A stretch of 42,052 nucleotides of DNA from Rhodospirillales bacterium. Its GTDB lineage: Bacteria; Pseudomonadota; Alphaproteobacteria; Rhodospirillales_A; JACZKS01. Shown here one piece after another: positions 1-9,200 of the stretch. The translations under genes were made by a program, and so were the position numbers. The notes under the pieces were generated by a model that was not told where the DNA came from, did not search any database, and worked only from the letters and a program-made list of their open reading frames with translations. Each line of letters starts with the position of its first letter. Positions within the stretch are counted from its first letter, which is position 1. The stretch is taken from NCBI GenBank assembly GCA_018648445.1, contig JABGRG010000025.1:1-42052 (forward strand). Direction: 5' to 3'.

Positions 1-5
1 TTAAT

Positions 6-82
6 TGGTAGCGGAGGACGGACTCGAACCATCGACACGCGGATTATGATTCCGCTGCTCTAACCAACTGAGCTACTCCGCC
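6..82 (-). tRNA. tRNA-Met (CAT), elongator type
   Basis: Read on the minus strand, this is a complete 77-nt cloverleaf. The acceptor GGCGGAG pairs with CTCCGCT (one G-U at the first pair). The D-arm region is AGCTCAGTTGGTTAGAGC. The anticodon stem is GCGGA/TCCGC with the 7-nt loop ATCATAA, which places CAT at the anticodon. The T-loop is GTTCGAGTC, and CCA is encoded at 6-8. The first acceptor pair is G-U rather than the C-A mismatch of an initiator, so this is the elongator tRNA-Met. A CAT tRNA-Ile modified at C34 is a less likely alternative. Confidence 0.95.
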
Positions 83-88
83 AAAGGG

Positions 89-107
89 CCGTTGGCAACA
101 CCAACGG
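89..107. other. Hairpin upstream of tRNA-Met
   Basis: The sequence CCGTTGG, a 5-nt loop, then CCAACGG forms a 7-bp perfect stem between the end of the Sel1 gene and the 5' end of the tRNA. No T-run follows on either strand, so it is not a classic terminator. On the minus strand it would lie at the very start of the tRNA leader. Confidence 0.4.
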
Positions 108-113
108 AGGGAG

Positions 114-143
114 CCTATACGCCCAAATTATACAGGGTGTCAA
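114..143 (-). promoter_or_regulatory. Candidate sigma-70 promoter for tRNA-Met
   Basis: On the minus strand a perfect -35 TTGACA (138-143) is followed after 18 nt by TATAGG (114-119), a plausible -10 for a stable-RNA promoter. Transcription would start about 25 nt before the tRNA. A TATAAT also lies inside the spacer but has no -35 at a suitable distance. Confidence 0.5.
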
Positions 144-162
144 GAAAAGGTGAAAGGAGCGT

Positions 163-840
163 TTAACGAACCTGGTCGTCCGACTTTTTCAGTCGCTCGG
201 CGGCCAGGCGTTTGGCCTCGGTTGCTTTTTCTTCGCCAAGCTCTTTCACAAGGCTCTGGCGAATGCCTTCGCTGACATTTAACCCCGAGGCCGCCGCCAT
301 TTCCAGCCACATGAGCGCGCGGGCCGGGTCGCGACCAACGCCGATGCCCGCCGCGTAAAGCATGCTCAAATTCAGCCGCCCAGCGGCGATCCCATTGTCG
401 GAGGCCTTTTCAAAAAGAGCCGCCGCCATCGGCGCATTCGCCTGAAGACCACGCCCGCGTTCGTACATCAGGGCCAGATTGTACTGCGCCTGGGCCGAAC
501 CGCCGTCGGCCGCCATGGCGTACCACTGCGCCGCCTTGGCCGTATCGCGTTCAACCCCGTCTCCGCGGTAATAAAGGGCGCCGAGGCGGGCCTGAGCCTC
601 GATATGGCCCTGCTCGGCCGCCATAAGGTACCACTTGGCGGCGACCGTCATATCGTTGCCGCGCACACCCGATTCGTACATCACACCCAGATAAAACTGC
701 GCGTCCGCGTTGCCGCCGTTGGCCGCACGCTCGTACCAGCTCATCGCCTGACCGTAGTTTTTTGGCACGGGAACGTCGGCAGCGATTCCCGTTACCGAGA
801 TAGCCATCGCCATCAGTCCCGCACACAATGCCAAGCGCAT
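163..840 (-). CDS. Secreted Sel1-repeat protein
   Basis: This 225-residue protein has an N-terminal signal peptide (MRLALCAGLMAMAISVTG) followed by about four Sel1/TPR-like repeats carrying the usual A-x-G-x-A-x-A-x-x-x-L-G-x-x-Y pattern, for example NADAQFYLGVMYESG. Such repeats form alpha-alpha superhelices for protein-protein contacts, here presumably in the periplasm. The partner cannot be read from sequence. The reading frame stays open upstream to 933, but the ATG at 840 is preferred because GGGAGGG lies about 8 nt before it and the signal peptide begins there. The C-terminus is charged and Lys/Arg/Glu-rich. It lies downstream of the acuI-like gene on the same strand with 120 nt between them. 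Confidence 0.85.
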   Translation of the reverse strand: MRLALCAGLMAMAISVTGIAADVPVPKNYGQAMSWYERAANGGNADAQFYLGVMYESGVRGNDMTVAAKWYLMAAEQGHIEAQARLGALYYRGDGVERDTAKAAQWYAMAADGGSAQAQYNLALMYERGRGLQANAPMAAALFEKASDNGIAAGRLNLSMLYAAGIGVGRDPARALMWLEMAAASGLNVSEGIRQSLVKELGEEKATEAKRLAAERLKKSDDQVR

Positions 841-960
841 TCGTTCAACCCTCCCACCACCGAGGTGTCGAGCGGAGTGTAATACGGATTTCAAAAAACA
901 TCTACATTTAGTAGTCAAAAAGGATTTACCCACGAATTATTGTTTGCATTTGAAATTTAT

Positions 961-1968
961 TTACCCAGCGCCAACGTCAATCACCGTGCGGCCACGCACC
1001 CCACCCTTGAGAATTTTCGCGCCCAATCCGGGAAGATCGGCGAGAGAGGCAACTTCCGTCATTCGATCCAGCTGATCCATAGGAAGATCGGCAACCAGGC
1101 GGTTCCAAGCTTCGGTTCGGCGGGCCGTTGGGCAAAAGGCTGAATCGATACCCAAAAGATTGACCCCGCGAAGCAGGAAGGGAATGACCGTCGTTTGCAG
1201 ACTGGCGCTGGCCGCCAAACCGACGGACGCGCAGCTCGCCCCCGGATGAAGGGTGGCCAGAACGTTGGCCAGGGTCGATCCCCCCACGTTGTCGATGGCC
1301 GCGCTCCAGCGCGTGGCCCCGAGGGGAGCTTTCGAAACCTGTTCCAGTTCGGCCCGCTCGACGATGGTCGCGGCTCCCAGTTCTTTCAGGTAGTCATGGG
1401 CTTCTGCCCGTCCGGTCGAGGCCGCTACCCGGTAGCCCAGGGCGCTCAATTGTGCCACGGCCACGCTACCCACACCGCCGGCAGCACCCGTGACCAGCAC
1501 TTCGCCCTCGCTTTCGGGGGTCAGTCCGTGTTCTTCAAGCGACAGGAGCGCCAGCATCGCGGTCAATCCAGCCGTTCCGATGGCCATCGACCGAGACAGG
1601 CTTAGGCCGTCGGGCAGCGGTATCAGCCATTTGCCTTTAACCTGTGCCCTTGTCGCATATCCGCCCCAGCGCACCTCGCCCACGCGCCAACCGGTCAAAA
1701 TCACCGAATCGCCCGGCTTGAAATCCGGCGATTGCGACGTTTCAACCGTTCCGGCGAAATCAATCCCCGGAATATGCGGATAGTCTCTAACCAGGCCACC
1801 GATCCCGCAAATGATCATGCCGTCCTTGTAGTTGAGCGTCGAGTGGGTGACCGAGACGCGAACATCGCCTTCCGGCAGATCGGTGCAATCCATTTCGCGA
1901 ACGGCGGACGAAACCGCGCCTTCCGTCTTGTCAACGACCAAGGCCGTAAAGCGATCATCTCGCGCCAT
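961..1968 (-). CDS. acuI: AcuI/YhdH-type NADPH oxidoreductase (acrylyl-CoA reductase family)
   Basis: This 335-residue zinc-free medium-chain dehydrogenase/reductase has the full family length. An N-terminal GroES-like domain contains STLNYKDGMI and PHIPGIDFAGTV. A Rossmann domain follows with the nucleotide loop GAAGGVGSVAV near residue 160. Members of the YhdH/AcuI subfamily reduce acrylyl-CoA to propionyl-CoA with NADPH, which detoxifies the acrylyl-CoA made during 3-hydroxypropionate or DMSP metabolism. The substrate here is inferred from the family. GGGAG lies about 8 nt before the ATG, supporting this start. The neighbours do not show a DMSP pathway, so the physiological role is open. 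Confidence 0.85.
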   Translation of the reverse strand: MARDDRFTALVVDKTEGAVSSAVREMDCTDLPEGDVRVSVTHSTLNYKDGMIICGIGGLVRDYPHIPGIDFAGTVETSQSPDFKPGDSVILTGWRVGEVRWGGYATRAQVKGKWLIPLPDGLSLSRSMAIGTAGLTAMLALLSLEEHGLTPESEGEVLVTGAAGGVGSVAVAQLSALGYRVAASTGRAEAHDYLKELGAATIVERAELEQVSKAPLGATRWSAAIDNVGGSTLANVLATLHPGASCASVGLAASASLQTTVIPFLLRGVNLLGIDSAFCPTARRTEAWNRLVADLPMDQLDRMTEVASLADLPGLGAKILKGGVRGRTVIDVGAG

Positions 1969-2064
1969 TTCATTCTCCCGGTCAGGCCAGCTTTCTATGC
2001 CGTTTGCTCGCGCGCACTTTAGTGAGTTCGCCCGGCGTTTCCAACACTTGTTAATCGGCAGTTG

Positions 2065-2760
2065 TCAATCAGCCAGGGCCGCCTCGACTGCCGCAATCGC
2101 ATGAATGTGCGCCGTATCGAATACCGGCAGGGTTAAATCTTCCGGCTTGATCAGCAAGCCGATTTCGGTGCAGCCAAGAATAACGCCTTGCGCCCCACGC
2201 TCGACGAGGGTCTGAATAATGCGCAGATATTCGCCCCTTGACGCATCCTCGATGCGCCCGGCGCACAGTTCTTCGTAGATGACACGATGGATGATTGCCC
2301 GGTCGTCCGTCTCGGGGACAATGCCCTTAATCCCGTGTTCGCGTTCAAGGCGAGCCAGATAGAAGTCCTCTTCCATGGTGAAGCGCGTTCCCAGTAGGGC
2401 CACCGTTTTGATGCCCCGCGTATGAATGGCGGCTGCCGTGGGATCGACGATGTGAAGGATCGGGATGTCGATGCGCGATTGGATCGGATCGGCCAGCTTA
2501 TGCATGGTGTTGGTGCAGATCAGCAGAAAATCCGCCCCCGCCTGTTCAATCGCTACCGCGGCGCCCGCCAGCATATCGGCCAGATCGTCCCACCTGCCCG
2601 CATTCTGCAATCTGCCGATTTCGGCGAACTCCACCGAATACATGACGACGCGGGCCGAATTGACGCCACCTACACGGCTGCGCACGCCTTGATTTATGAT
2701 GCGGTAATATTCGGCAGTCGATTCCCAGCTCATGCCACCGAGCAACCCTATGGTCTTCAT
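2065..2760 (-). CDS. Aspartate/glutamate racemase family protein
   Basis: This 231-residue protein belongs to the Asp/Glu racemase superfamily (cofactor-independent, two catalytic cysteines). It begins MKTIGLLGGMSWEST, the hallmark start of the aspartate racemase/YgeA branch. Both cysteines are present, C82 in CTNTMH and C197 in GCTEIGLL. YgeA-type enzymes are broad-specificity amino-acid racemases, so the exact substrate is uncertain. The frame is open further upstream, but the ATG at 2760 follows GGAGGAA and overlaps the stop of the LysE gene by four bases (ATGA), indicating translational coupling. A racemase coupled to an amino-acid exporter suggests a shared amino-acid substrate. Confidence 0.85.
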   Translation of the reverse strand: MKTIGLLGGMSWESTAEYYRIINQGVRSRVGGVNSARVVMYSVEFAEIGRLQNAGRWDDLADMLAGAAVAIEQAGADFLLICTNTMHKLADPIQSRIDIPILHIVDPTAAAIHTRGIKTVALLGTRFTMEEDFYLARLEREHGIKGIVPETDDRAIIHRVIYEELCAGRIEDASRGEYLRIIQTLVERGAQGVILGCTEIGLLIKPEDLTLPVFDTAHIHAIAAVEAALAD

Positions 2761-3389
2761 GACGGCGTTCCTCCAAACAAGGTTGAGGCCAGATAAACAG
2801 CCGTGCCCCACATGATCAAGGCCGATCCGCGATTCAGAAACGCACGCACCCCGCCAATGTTGGCCACACTTCGCCCCAACACCGCCAGAAACAGAAAAAA
2901 CACCCAGGAAACTGCGATGCAGGCCAGCGTGAAGGCGATGCGCTCCGACCCGTCGTAAGCCAGAGAACTGGGGCCGATGACACCGATGGTATCAAGAATG
3001 GCATGCGGATTTAGCAACGAGACCGAAGCCGTGAACGCGAACTGCCTGCGCGCCGACCACGCGCCGCCATTTGGGCCGCCCGTCTCATCCCCGCCGCCGT
3101 TGCGCCACAACAAAACCCCGACGACGACCAGAAACACCACGCCGCCGCCGATCAGCGCCGTTTTCAGCCACGGAACTCCCAGAACCGCCACCGACACCCC
3201 GAACACCGCTACCAAAATCAAAAACGTATCGCACAACCCCGCAGCCGCCACCGCCGGCAGCGCGCGCCATAGAGAAGGTTGCCCGGCGCCCTGCGCAAGC
3301 ACGAATGTATTTTGCGGCCCAAGCGGCAATATCAGGCCCAAGGCCAATACGGCACCGTGGAAAATGGCAGGCAAAATGGTGGAAATCAC
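2757..3389 (-). CDS. LysE/RhtB-family amino-acid exporter
   Basis: This 210-residue integral membrane protein has about six hydrophobic segments. It opens with the family signature ILPLGPQNTFVL near residue 20 (LysE: PGPQN) and contains SLLNPHAILDTIGVIG in the central helix, typical of LysE/ArgO. These carriers export basic or other amino acids using the proton-motive force. The open frame runs to 3635, but that extension is hydrophilic and unlike the family. The GTG at 3389, preceded by AAGAAGA and starting ISTILPAIFHG, gives the normal length. It is translationally coupled to the racemase. Divergent from it lies an amino-acid ABC importer, so the locus handles both uptake and export. Confidence 0.85.
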   Translation of the reverse strand: MISTILPAIFHGAVLALGLILPLGPQNTFVLAQGAGQPSLWRALPAVAAAGLCDTFLILVAVFGVSVAVLGVPWLKTALIGGGVVFLVVVGVLLWRNGGGDETGGPNGGAWSARRQFAFTASVSLLNPHAILDTIGVIGPSSLAYDGSERIAFTLACIAVSWVFFLFLAVLGRSVANIGGVRAFLNRGSALIMWGTAVYLASTLFGGTPS

Positions 3390-3619
3390 GGCTGGAAATC
3401 TTCTTCTTGTTTCGCGCTGGGCGGCATCTTGGTTCGTGGCTCTTGGATCGTCAAGTGACGTTCGCCTTGACTTAGCCACGTATGAAGCCCGAAACTGTGC
3501 GGCAAATGGGGGGCGAGCAGTTTCGCGACCCTTTAATGAATTAGGAACACCGGAGGAGGCTCGTTCGGGCACCGATCGTGGTTCCATTGTGGCAACGACT
3601 GAACAACAGGGAAGAACCC

Positions 3620-4360
3620 ATGAAAAAATTTGCAATTATTGTAGCGGCGGCGATGCTCGTTTCGGGCGCGGCCGTAGCGGGCGACAAAGTCAGGATGGGC
3701 ACCGAGGGCGCCTACCCTCCGTTCAACCAGATTGACCCCAGCGGCAAACTGACCGGCTTCGACGTCGATATCGGAAACGCGCTGTGTGAACAAATGAAAG
3801 CCGACTGCACCTGGGTCACGCAAGACTGGGACGGCATCATTCCAGGCCTGCTGGCCAAAAAGTACGACACCATCATCGCCAGCATGTCGATCACCGACGA
3901 ACGCAAGCAAGCCGTCGATTTCACCGAGCGCTACTATTCAAATAGCCTGCGCTACGTCGCCAAAAAGGGCTCAAACCTGGATATCTCCAAGCTTGATGGC
4001 AAGGCTGTGGGCGCGCAGCGCGCCACCATCGCCGGGCAATACCTTGAAGACAATCTTGCCGGCAAAGTCGAAATGAAGCTCTACGACACCCAGGAAAACG
4101 CCTATATCGATCTGGCCGCCGGACGCACGGACGCCATCCTCGCCGATATGCTGGTCAATTATGAATGGCTGCAGTCGGACGCGGGCAAGGGCTTCGAATT
4201 CGTCGGCGAATCCTTCAACCGTAGCGACGTCATCGGTATCGCCATTCGCAAGGGCGAAGACGACCTTCGCAAAAAGCTGAACTCGGCGCTGAAAGCCATC
4301 ATCGCCAACGGGACCTACGCAAAAATTAACGCCAAATACTTCCCGTTCTCGATCTACTAA
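3620..4360 (+). CDS. Polar amino-acid ABC transporter, periplasmic binding protein
   Basis: This 246-residue protein has a signal peptide (MKKFAIIVAAAMLVSGAAVAG) and a bacterial solute-binding family 3 domain (HisJ/ArgT/LAO type). The signature GFDVDIGNALCEQM and the hinge-region motif WDGIIPGLLAKKYD are clear, and the two cysteines of LAO-type proteins are present (C..ADC). It would capture a basic or polar amino acid in the periplasm and deliver it to the permeases encoded just downstream. The ATG at 3620 follows GGGAAGAA and begins the signal peptide. A strong hairpin sits immediately downstream, as is common where the binding protein is made in excess over the membrane subunits. Confidence 0.9.
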   Translation: MKKFAIIVAAAMLVSGAAVAGDKVRMGTEGAYPPFNQIDPSGKLTGFDVDIGNALCEQMKADCTWVTQDWDGIIPGLLAKKYDTIIASMSITDERKQAVDFTERYYSNSLRYVAKKGSNLDISKLDGKAVGAQRATIAGQYLEDNLAGKVEMKLYDTQENAYIDLAAGRTDAILADMLVNYEWLQSDAGKGFEFVGESFNRSDVIGIAIRKGEDDLRKKLNSALKAIIANGTYAKINAKYFPFSIY

Positions 4361-4369
4361 GGGGATTTG

Positions 4370-4398
4370 GGGGCCTGGATTTAATCGATCCAGGCCCC
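4370..4398 (+). promoter_or_regulatory. Intercistronic hairpin after the binding-protein gene
   Basis: An 11-bp perfect stem (GGGGCCTGGAT / ATCCAGGCCCC) with a 7-nt loop begins 9 nt after the binding-protein stop codon. No T-run follows, so it is probably an RNA-stabilising or partial-termination element that raises binding-protein levels relative to the permeases, rather than a full terminator. Confidence 0.7.
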
Positions 4399-4418
4399 TT
4401 CCCTGTCAAGAAAACCGC

Positions 4419-5114
4419 ATGGAAACCGTTCTTCCCTACGCAAACCTGTTCCTCACGGGCACGGCCATCACGCTTTTGGTGACCCTGGCAGTGCTGCCCA
4501 TTGGAATATGCCTGGGCCTGATCGGCGCGGCGGCAAAACTGTCGGGCGACCCGGTCGCAATGGCCTACGCCAATGTCTACACATCGGTGGTGCGCGGCCT
4601 GCCGGAACTGCTGGTTATCCTTGTTATCTTTATGGGCGGACAGCAGGCCGTAAATGCGGTCGCCGATTTGGTGGGCTATGAAGATCACATCGATTTTGAT
4701 GCGTTCACCGCCGGCGTCATAGCGCTGGCCTTCATGTTCGGGGCCTACGCCACCGAAATTTTCCGGGGCGCGATCCTTGCCATTCCCAAGGGTCAAACCG
4801 AAGCGGCGCACGCTTTCGGCATGGGCGGTTGGCTGACCTTCCGACGGATCACCCTGCCGCAGGTATGGCGGCTTGCGTTGCCGGGATTGGGCAACCTGAC
4901 CCTTGTATTGATGAAGGATTCGGCGTTGCTGTCCCTGATCGGCCTGAACGAGATCATTCGCGTCGTCGGAATCGCCGCCCAGGCGACAAAGAACGCGACA
5001 CTTTTCTATTTTGTCGGCGCGCTGATGTTCCTGTTCCTGACGTTCATAACGATGACCATTCAAAAGCGCCTCGAAATCAGGGCGAACCGGGGCGTCGCCC
5101 GGGCCAGGGGTTAG
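4419..5114 (+). CDS. Amino-acid ABC transporter permease (HisQ-like)
   Basis: This 231-residue membrane protein of the His/Glu/Gln/Arg/opine permease family has about five transmembrane segments. The EAA loop that contacts the ATPase is recognisable at EAAHAFGMGGWLTFRRITLP, with AYATEIFRGAI just before it. It would form a heterodimeric channel with the next gene product in the inner membrane. No clear Shine-Dalgarno sequence precedes the ATG at 4419, so translation may depend on the upstream context. It is followed after 6 nt by the second permease. No ATP-binding subunit gene is adjacent. Confidence 0.88.
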   Translation: METVLPYANLFLTGTAITLLVTLAVLPIGICLGLIGAAAKLSGDPVAMAYANVYTSVVRGLPELLVILVIFMGGQQAVNAVADLVGYEDHIDFDAFTAGVIALAFMFGAYATEIFRGAILAIPKGQTEAAHAFGMGGWLTFRRITLPQVWRLALPGLGNLTLVLMKDSALLSLIGLNEIIRVVGIAAQATKNATLFYFVGALMFLFLTFITMTIQKRLEIRANRGVARARG

Positions 5115-5120
5115 GGCGCC

Positions 5121-5912
5121 ATGCAAGCCACAACCAAAGACCTCTTGATCCGGATTGTGCGACTGAGTTTTTACGCCTTGACCGCCCTCGTGGTGGTGGC
5201 CCTCGCCTGGGGGCTCTCCTCCCTGAACTACGGGACCATCGCGAGGCATATTGGAAAGGTTCCCGGCGGCGCTTTACTGACCCTGGAGTTGGTCACGTTG
5301 TCGGTGATACTGGGATTTTTCGTCGCCCTGCCGACCGCGATGATGCGGCTTTCGCCGAACCCGTTCCTTCGTTATCCGGCCCACACCTTCATTTATTTTT
5401 TCCGCGGGACGCCGCTTCTTATTCAAATTTTCTTCGTCTACTACGGTTTCGCCCAGACCGACCTTGTGCGGGAAACCTTTCTCTGGCCCGTATTCAAGCA
5501 GGCCTACTGGTGCGCCCTATTCACCTTCGTTCTTAACACCGGGGCTTATTCGGCCGAAATTCTGCGCGGTGCGATTCAAGCCGTTCCGGCGGGCGAAATC
5601 GAGGCCGCCCGGGCCTTTGGCATGAGCAAATGGACGGCCTACCGCCGTGTGATCCTGCCGCGCGCTTTTCGCATCGCCATGCCCGCTTACGGCAACGAAA
5701 TCATCTTCATGCTCAAAGGAACGGCGCTGGCCAGCACCATCACCCTGCTCGACCTGATCGGCGTTGCACGCACCGTGATCGCCCGAACCTTCAAGCCGAT
5801 TGAGTTTTTCCTGACCGTCGGCATCGTCTATGTGGTGTTCACCTACATCTTCCTGTGGGGCTGGAACCGCATCGAAAAACGCGTCAACAACTACCTGTCG
5901 CAGCAGTCTTGA
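5121..5912 (+). CDS. Amino-acid ABC transporter permease (HisM-like)
   Basis: This 263-residue membrane protein is the partner of the preceding permease. It has the family motifs FIYFFRGTPLLIQIFFVYYG, NTGAYSAEILRGAIQAVPAG, and the EAA loop EAARAFGMSKWTAYRRVILP for docking to the ATPase. The STITLLDLIGVART segment is typical of HisM/ArtM-type subunits. The RGTPLL motif is the more conserved version seen in true basic amino-acid permeases. The gene ends the operon. The expected ATPase (HisP/GlnQ type) is missing from the neighbourhood, so the complex must borrow or share one encoded elsewhere. Confidence 0.88.
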   Translation: MQATTKDLLIRIVRLSFYALTALVVVALAWGLSSLNYGTIARHIGKVPGGALLTLELVTLSVILGFFVALPTAMMRLSPNPFLRYPAHTFIYFFRGTPLLIQIFFVYYGFAQTDLVRETFLWPVFKQAYWCALFTFVLNTGAYSAEILRGAIQAVPAGEIEAARAFGMSKWTAYRRVILPRAFRIAMPAYGNEIIFMLKGTALASTITLLDLIGVARTVIARTFKPIEFFLTVGIVYVVFTYIFLWGWNRIEKRVNNYLSQQS

Positions 5913-6002
5913 GCGTGCCGTTTCGTTTCACGGTTTCGGAATCAAAAAAATTGGCGTAATATGATTGTTTGGTGCGGGGGCGGACTGCAAGGGATACGAG
6001 AA

Positions 6003-6230
6003 ATGGTATCGAGATCGACCTTCGAGGTCGCGATTGTCAACAGAGAAGTCAGCAAGGCGGTAAGCGTTGGTGGCCATCATCCTGACCTGTCCGATACGTG
6101 GGCGGAAGTCAATTATTTTGAAGTCACCGCAACGGATGAGAGCGACGCCCGGCGGAAGATGACCCTGCGTTACCCTGCAGCCGAAGGCTACGTGATCGAA
6201 GACGTGTTTCAGGTCAAATTCGCCGAGTGA
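6003..6230 (+). CDS. Small conserved-looking hypothetical protein (75 aa)
   Basis: I do not recognise this protein. The frame is open from 5961, but the ATG at 6003 (MVSRSTFEVAIVNREVSK) has AAGGGA about 8 nt upstream and is the better start. The product is soluble, acidic and about 75 residues long, with no signal peptide, membrane segment or cysteine. The pattern of short strands (FEVAIVNR, VNYFEVTATDESDARRKM, GYVIEDVFQVKF) with a central helix resembles a small beta-alpha-beta fold. It stands alone, 90 nt after the permease and convergent with the RND gene. Codon use looks like its neighbours. Function unknown. Confidence 0.6.
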   Translation: MVSRSTFEVAIVNREVSKAVSVGGHHPDLSDTWAEVNYFEVTATDESDARRKMTLRYPAAEGYVIEDVFQVKFAE

Positions 6231-6276
6231 TGAAGTAGACGGGCCGGTTTCGACCCCTCCCCACTTGTCTGTTTCC

Positions 6277-9200
6277 CTATTTCGTCGTCATCGGACGGCG
6301 GTCGTCGCGCAACCACACGTATAGTGCTGGGATCACCAGAAGTGTCAGCGCCGTCGATGATGCCAGACCGAACACCAGCGAAATCGCCAGTCCCTGAAAA
6401 ATGGGATCGGCCAGAATAAAGGCCGCGCCGATCATCGCCGCAACGGCGGTCAGAAAGATCGGCTTGAACCGGATCGCGCCCGCCTCCAGCAACACATCGC
6501 GCAATGGCTCGCCGTCACCCTGGCGGCTGCGGATAAAATCAACCAACAAAATCGAGTTGCGCACGATGATACCGGCCAGCGCAATGAACCCGATCATCGA
6601 CGTGGCCGTGAACGGGGCCGCAAACAGCCAGTGTCCGAAAACAATACCGATCAAGGTCAGCGGCACCGGAGCCAGGATCACCAGCGGCAGCTTGAAACTG
6701 CCAAACTGGCCCACCACCAGCAAATAGATGCCCAGGATGGCCACCGCAAATGCCGCCCCCATATCGCGGAAGGTGACATAGGTGATTTCCCATTCGCCGT
6801 CCCACAGCATGGTCGAACTGGATTCATCGGCCGGTTGGCCATGATATCCGACGCTCGGTTTTTCGGTAGCACCCCAATCCAGATTGTCCAGCGCCTCCTC
6901 CACGGCCAGCATGCCGTAAATAGGAGCTTCATACCGGCCCGCCAGTTCGCCCATTACCATTTCGGTGAAATGGCCGTTATGGCGGAACAGCGGATAACTC
7001 GCCGGCTCGCGTTTCAGTTTCACCACATCGCCGAGTTCGACATTTGCCCCGGTGTCGCCCGCCGGACCGGGTGCGGGCAGCGGCGTGGACAGAATGCGTT
7101 CGCTCGGCACGAGGCCGGATTTCGGCAGCCTGACGGCGATTTCGACCGGATTTCGCCCCGCCCCACGATGGGAATAGCCAACCTGCACACCCCCCATAAG
7201 AACGGCCAGCGTGTCATACACGGCTTGTTCCTGAACGCCGTGGTATTCCAGGTTTTCCTGATCAACCTCGATGCGAAGGCGCTCGGGCGGCGTGCCGAAA
7301 GAATCATCGACATCGACAACGAAATCGACGGCCTCGAAGGCTTCGCGAACCTTGGCGGCTGTAACCCGGCGTGTCGCCGCGTCCGGCCCGTAGATTTCGG
7401 CCAGAAGGGTCGACAGGACCGGCGGTCCGGGCGGCACCTCCACCACCTTCACGACCGTCCCTTGCGGGGCCGGCAAACCGCGAAGGCGCTCGCGAACATC
7501 CAGCGCAATCGCATGACTGGCGCGGTCACGCTCGTGCTTGGGCGACAGGTTGATTTGAAGATCGCCCTGCTCGGCCCCCGCTCGCAGATAGTAGTGGCGC
7601 ACCAGACCGTTGAAATTAAACGGCATTGACGTGCCCGCGTAGGCCTGCAGGCTGGTCAGTTCGGGCAGATCGTTGATGCGCCGGGCAGCGGCAAAAAGAA
7701 CGCGCTGCGTGGCTTCCAGACTGGACCCTTCGGGTAGATCAACAACTACCTGGAGTTCGGATTTGTTATCGAAGGGCAGCAGCTTGACGGTCACGTCTCT
7801 GGTCAGAAACGCCACACAGACACCCGCCGTCGCCACACCGGTCACGACCAGAAACAGGATGGAACGTGCACGCCCCTTAAGCACGGGTGTGGCGATCTTT
7901 CGATAGAACCGGCCCATGACACCTTCGTCGTGACCATCGCCCTCAATTTCGGTGGCCCGCTTGCGCACCTTCATCAGCAGCCACGGCGTGATGACGACGG
8001 CAACAAAGAAGGAAAACACCATGGCGGCGGACGCGTTGGCGGGAATAGGGCTCATATACGGTCCCATGAGCCCCGAAACGAACATCATGGGAAGCAGGGC
8101 GGCAACGATGGTCAGCGTCGCCACGATGGTTGGATTGCCGACCTCGGCAACGCCGTCAATGGCGGCCTGAACCGCGCTGCGTTTCCCGCCCATGCCCCAG
8201 TGACGCACGATGTTTTCAACGACGACAATGGCGTCATCCACCAGAATGCCGATGGAAAAAATCAGGGCGAACAGGCTGACCCTATTGATGGTGTAGCCCA
8301 TCAGCCAGGACGCGAACAAGGTCAGCAGGATGGTCGTCGGAACCACCACCATGACCACCGCGCCCGCCCGCCAGCCCAGCACCAGGGCAACCAGAAACAC
8401 GATGGAAACGGTCGCCAGTCCCAAATGAAACAGCAGCTCATCGGCCTTTTCCAAGGCCGTCTCGCCATAGTCACGCGTTGTCGTCACTTCGACATCCGCC
8501 GGGATCAAACGCCCACGCACCAGATCCAGACGCTTGAGAATTTCATCGGCGACGATGACCGCGTTAGCACCTTTACGTTTGGCCACGGCAAGGGTGACGG
8601 CGGGCCGCGAAACGAGGCCGTTGTCCGACCCCTTCGTCATATGCCAGACCTGATGTTCGGCAGGCCGCGCGCCGACCACCACGTCGGCAACATCGTTCAC
8701 ATAGACCGGTCGGCCGTCGCGGGTGGTGATCAACAGCAATCCGATATCGGGAACACCCTTGAGCGTTTGCCCGACCACGGTCTGTACCGACTGACCGGCC
8801 TCGCGCAAATTTCCAACTACGAACGAACGGTTGGCGTTACGCACCTTTTCGACCAGTTGGTTCAGCGTCACGCCATACAGTGACAACCGTTCCGGATCGG
8901 GCTCGACGCGAATTTGATCGGGCCGTCCGCCGACCACGAAGGTCAGGCCGACGTCGTCGATCTTGATCAGTTCGTGCTGCAGTTCCTCGGCAATGTTGTA
9001 AAGCGCATTGTCCGTCCAGCGTTCGACGTTTTCAGCCTTGGGCGACAGCGTCAGGGTCACGATGGGAACATCGTTGATGCCACGACCGACGATCAGGGGC
9101 TCGGGAATGCCCAGCGGGATACGGTCCATATTGGCCCGCAGTTCCTCGTGAACGCGCAGGACCGCCCGGTCCTCGTCGGCGCCCACGAAAAAGCGCGCCG

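Noticed and set aside
841..933. Longer start of the Sel1 protein
   Set aside because: The extra 31 residues lie before a good signal peptide, and a ribosome site fits the start at 840.
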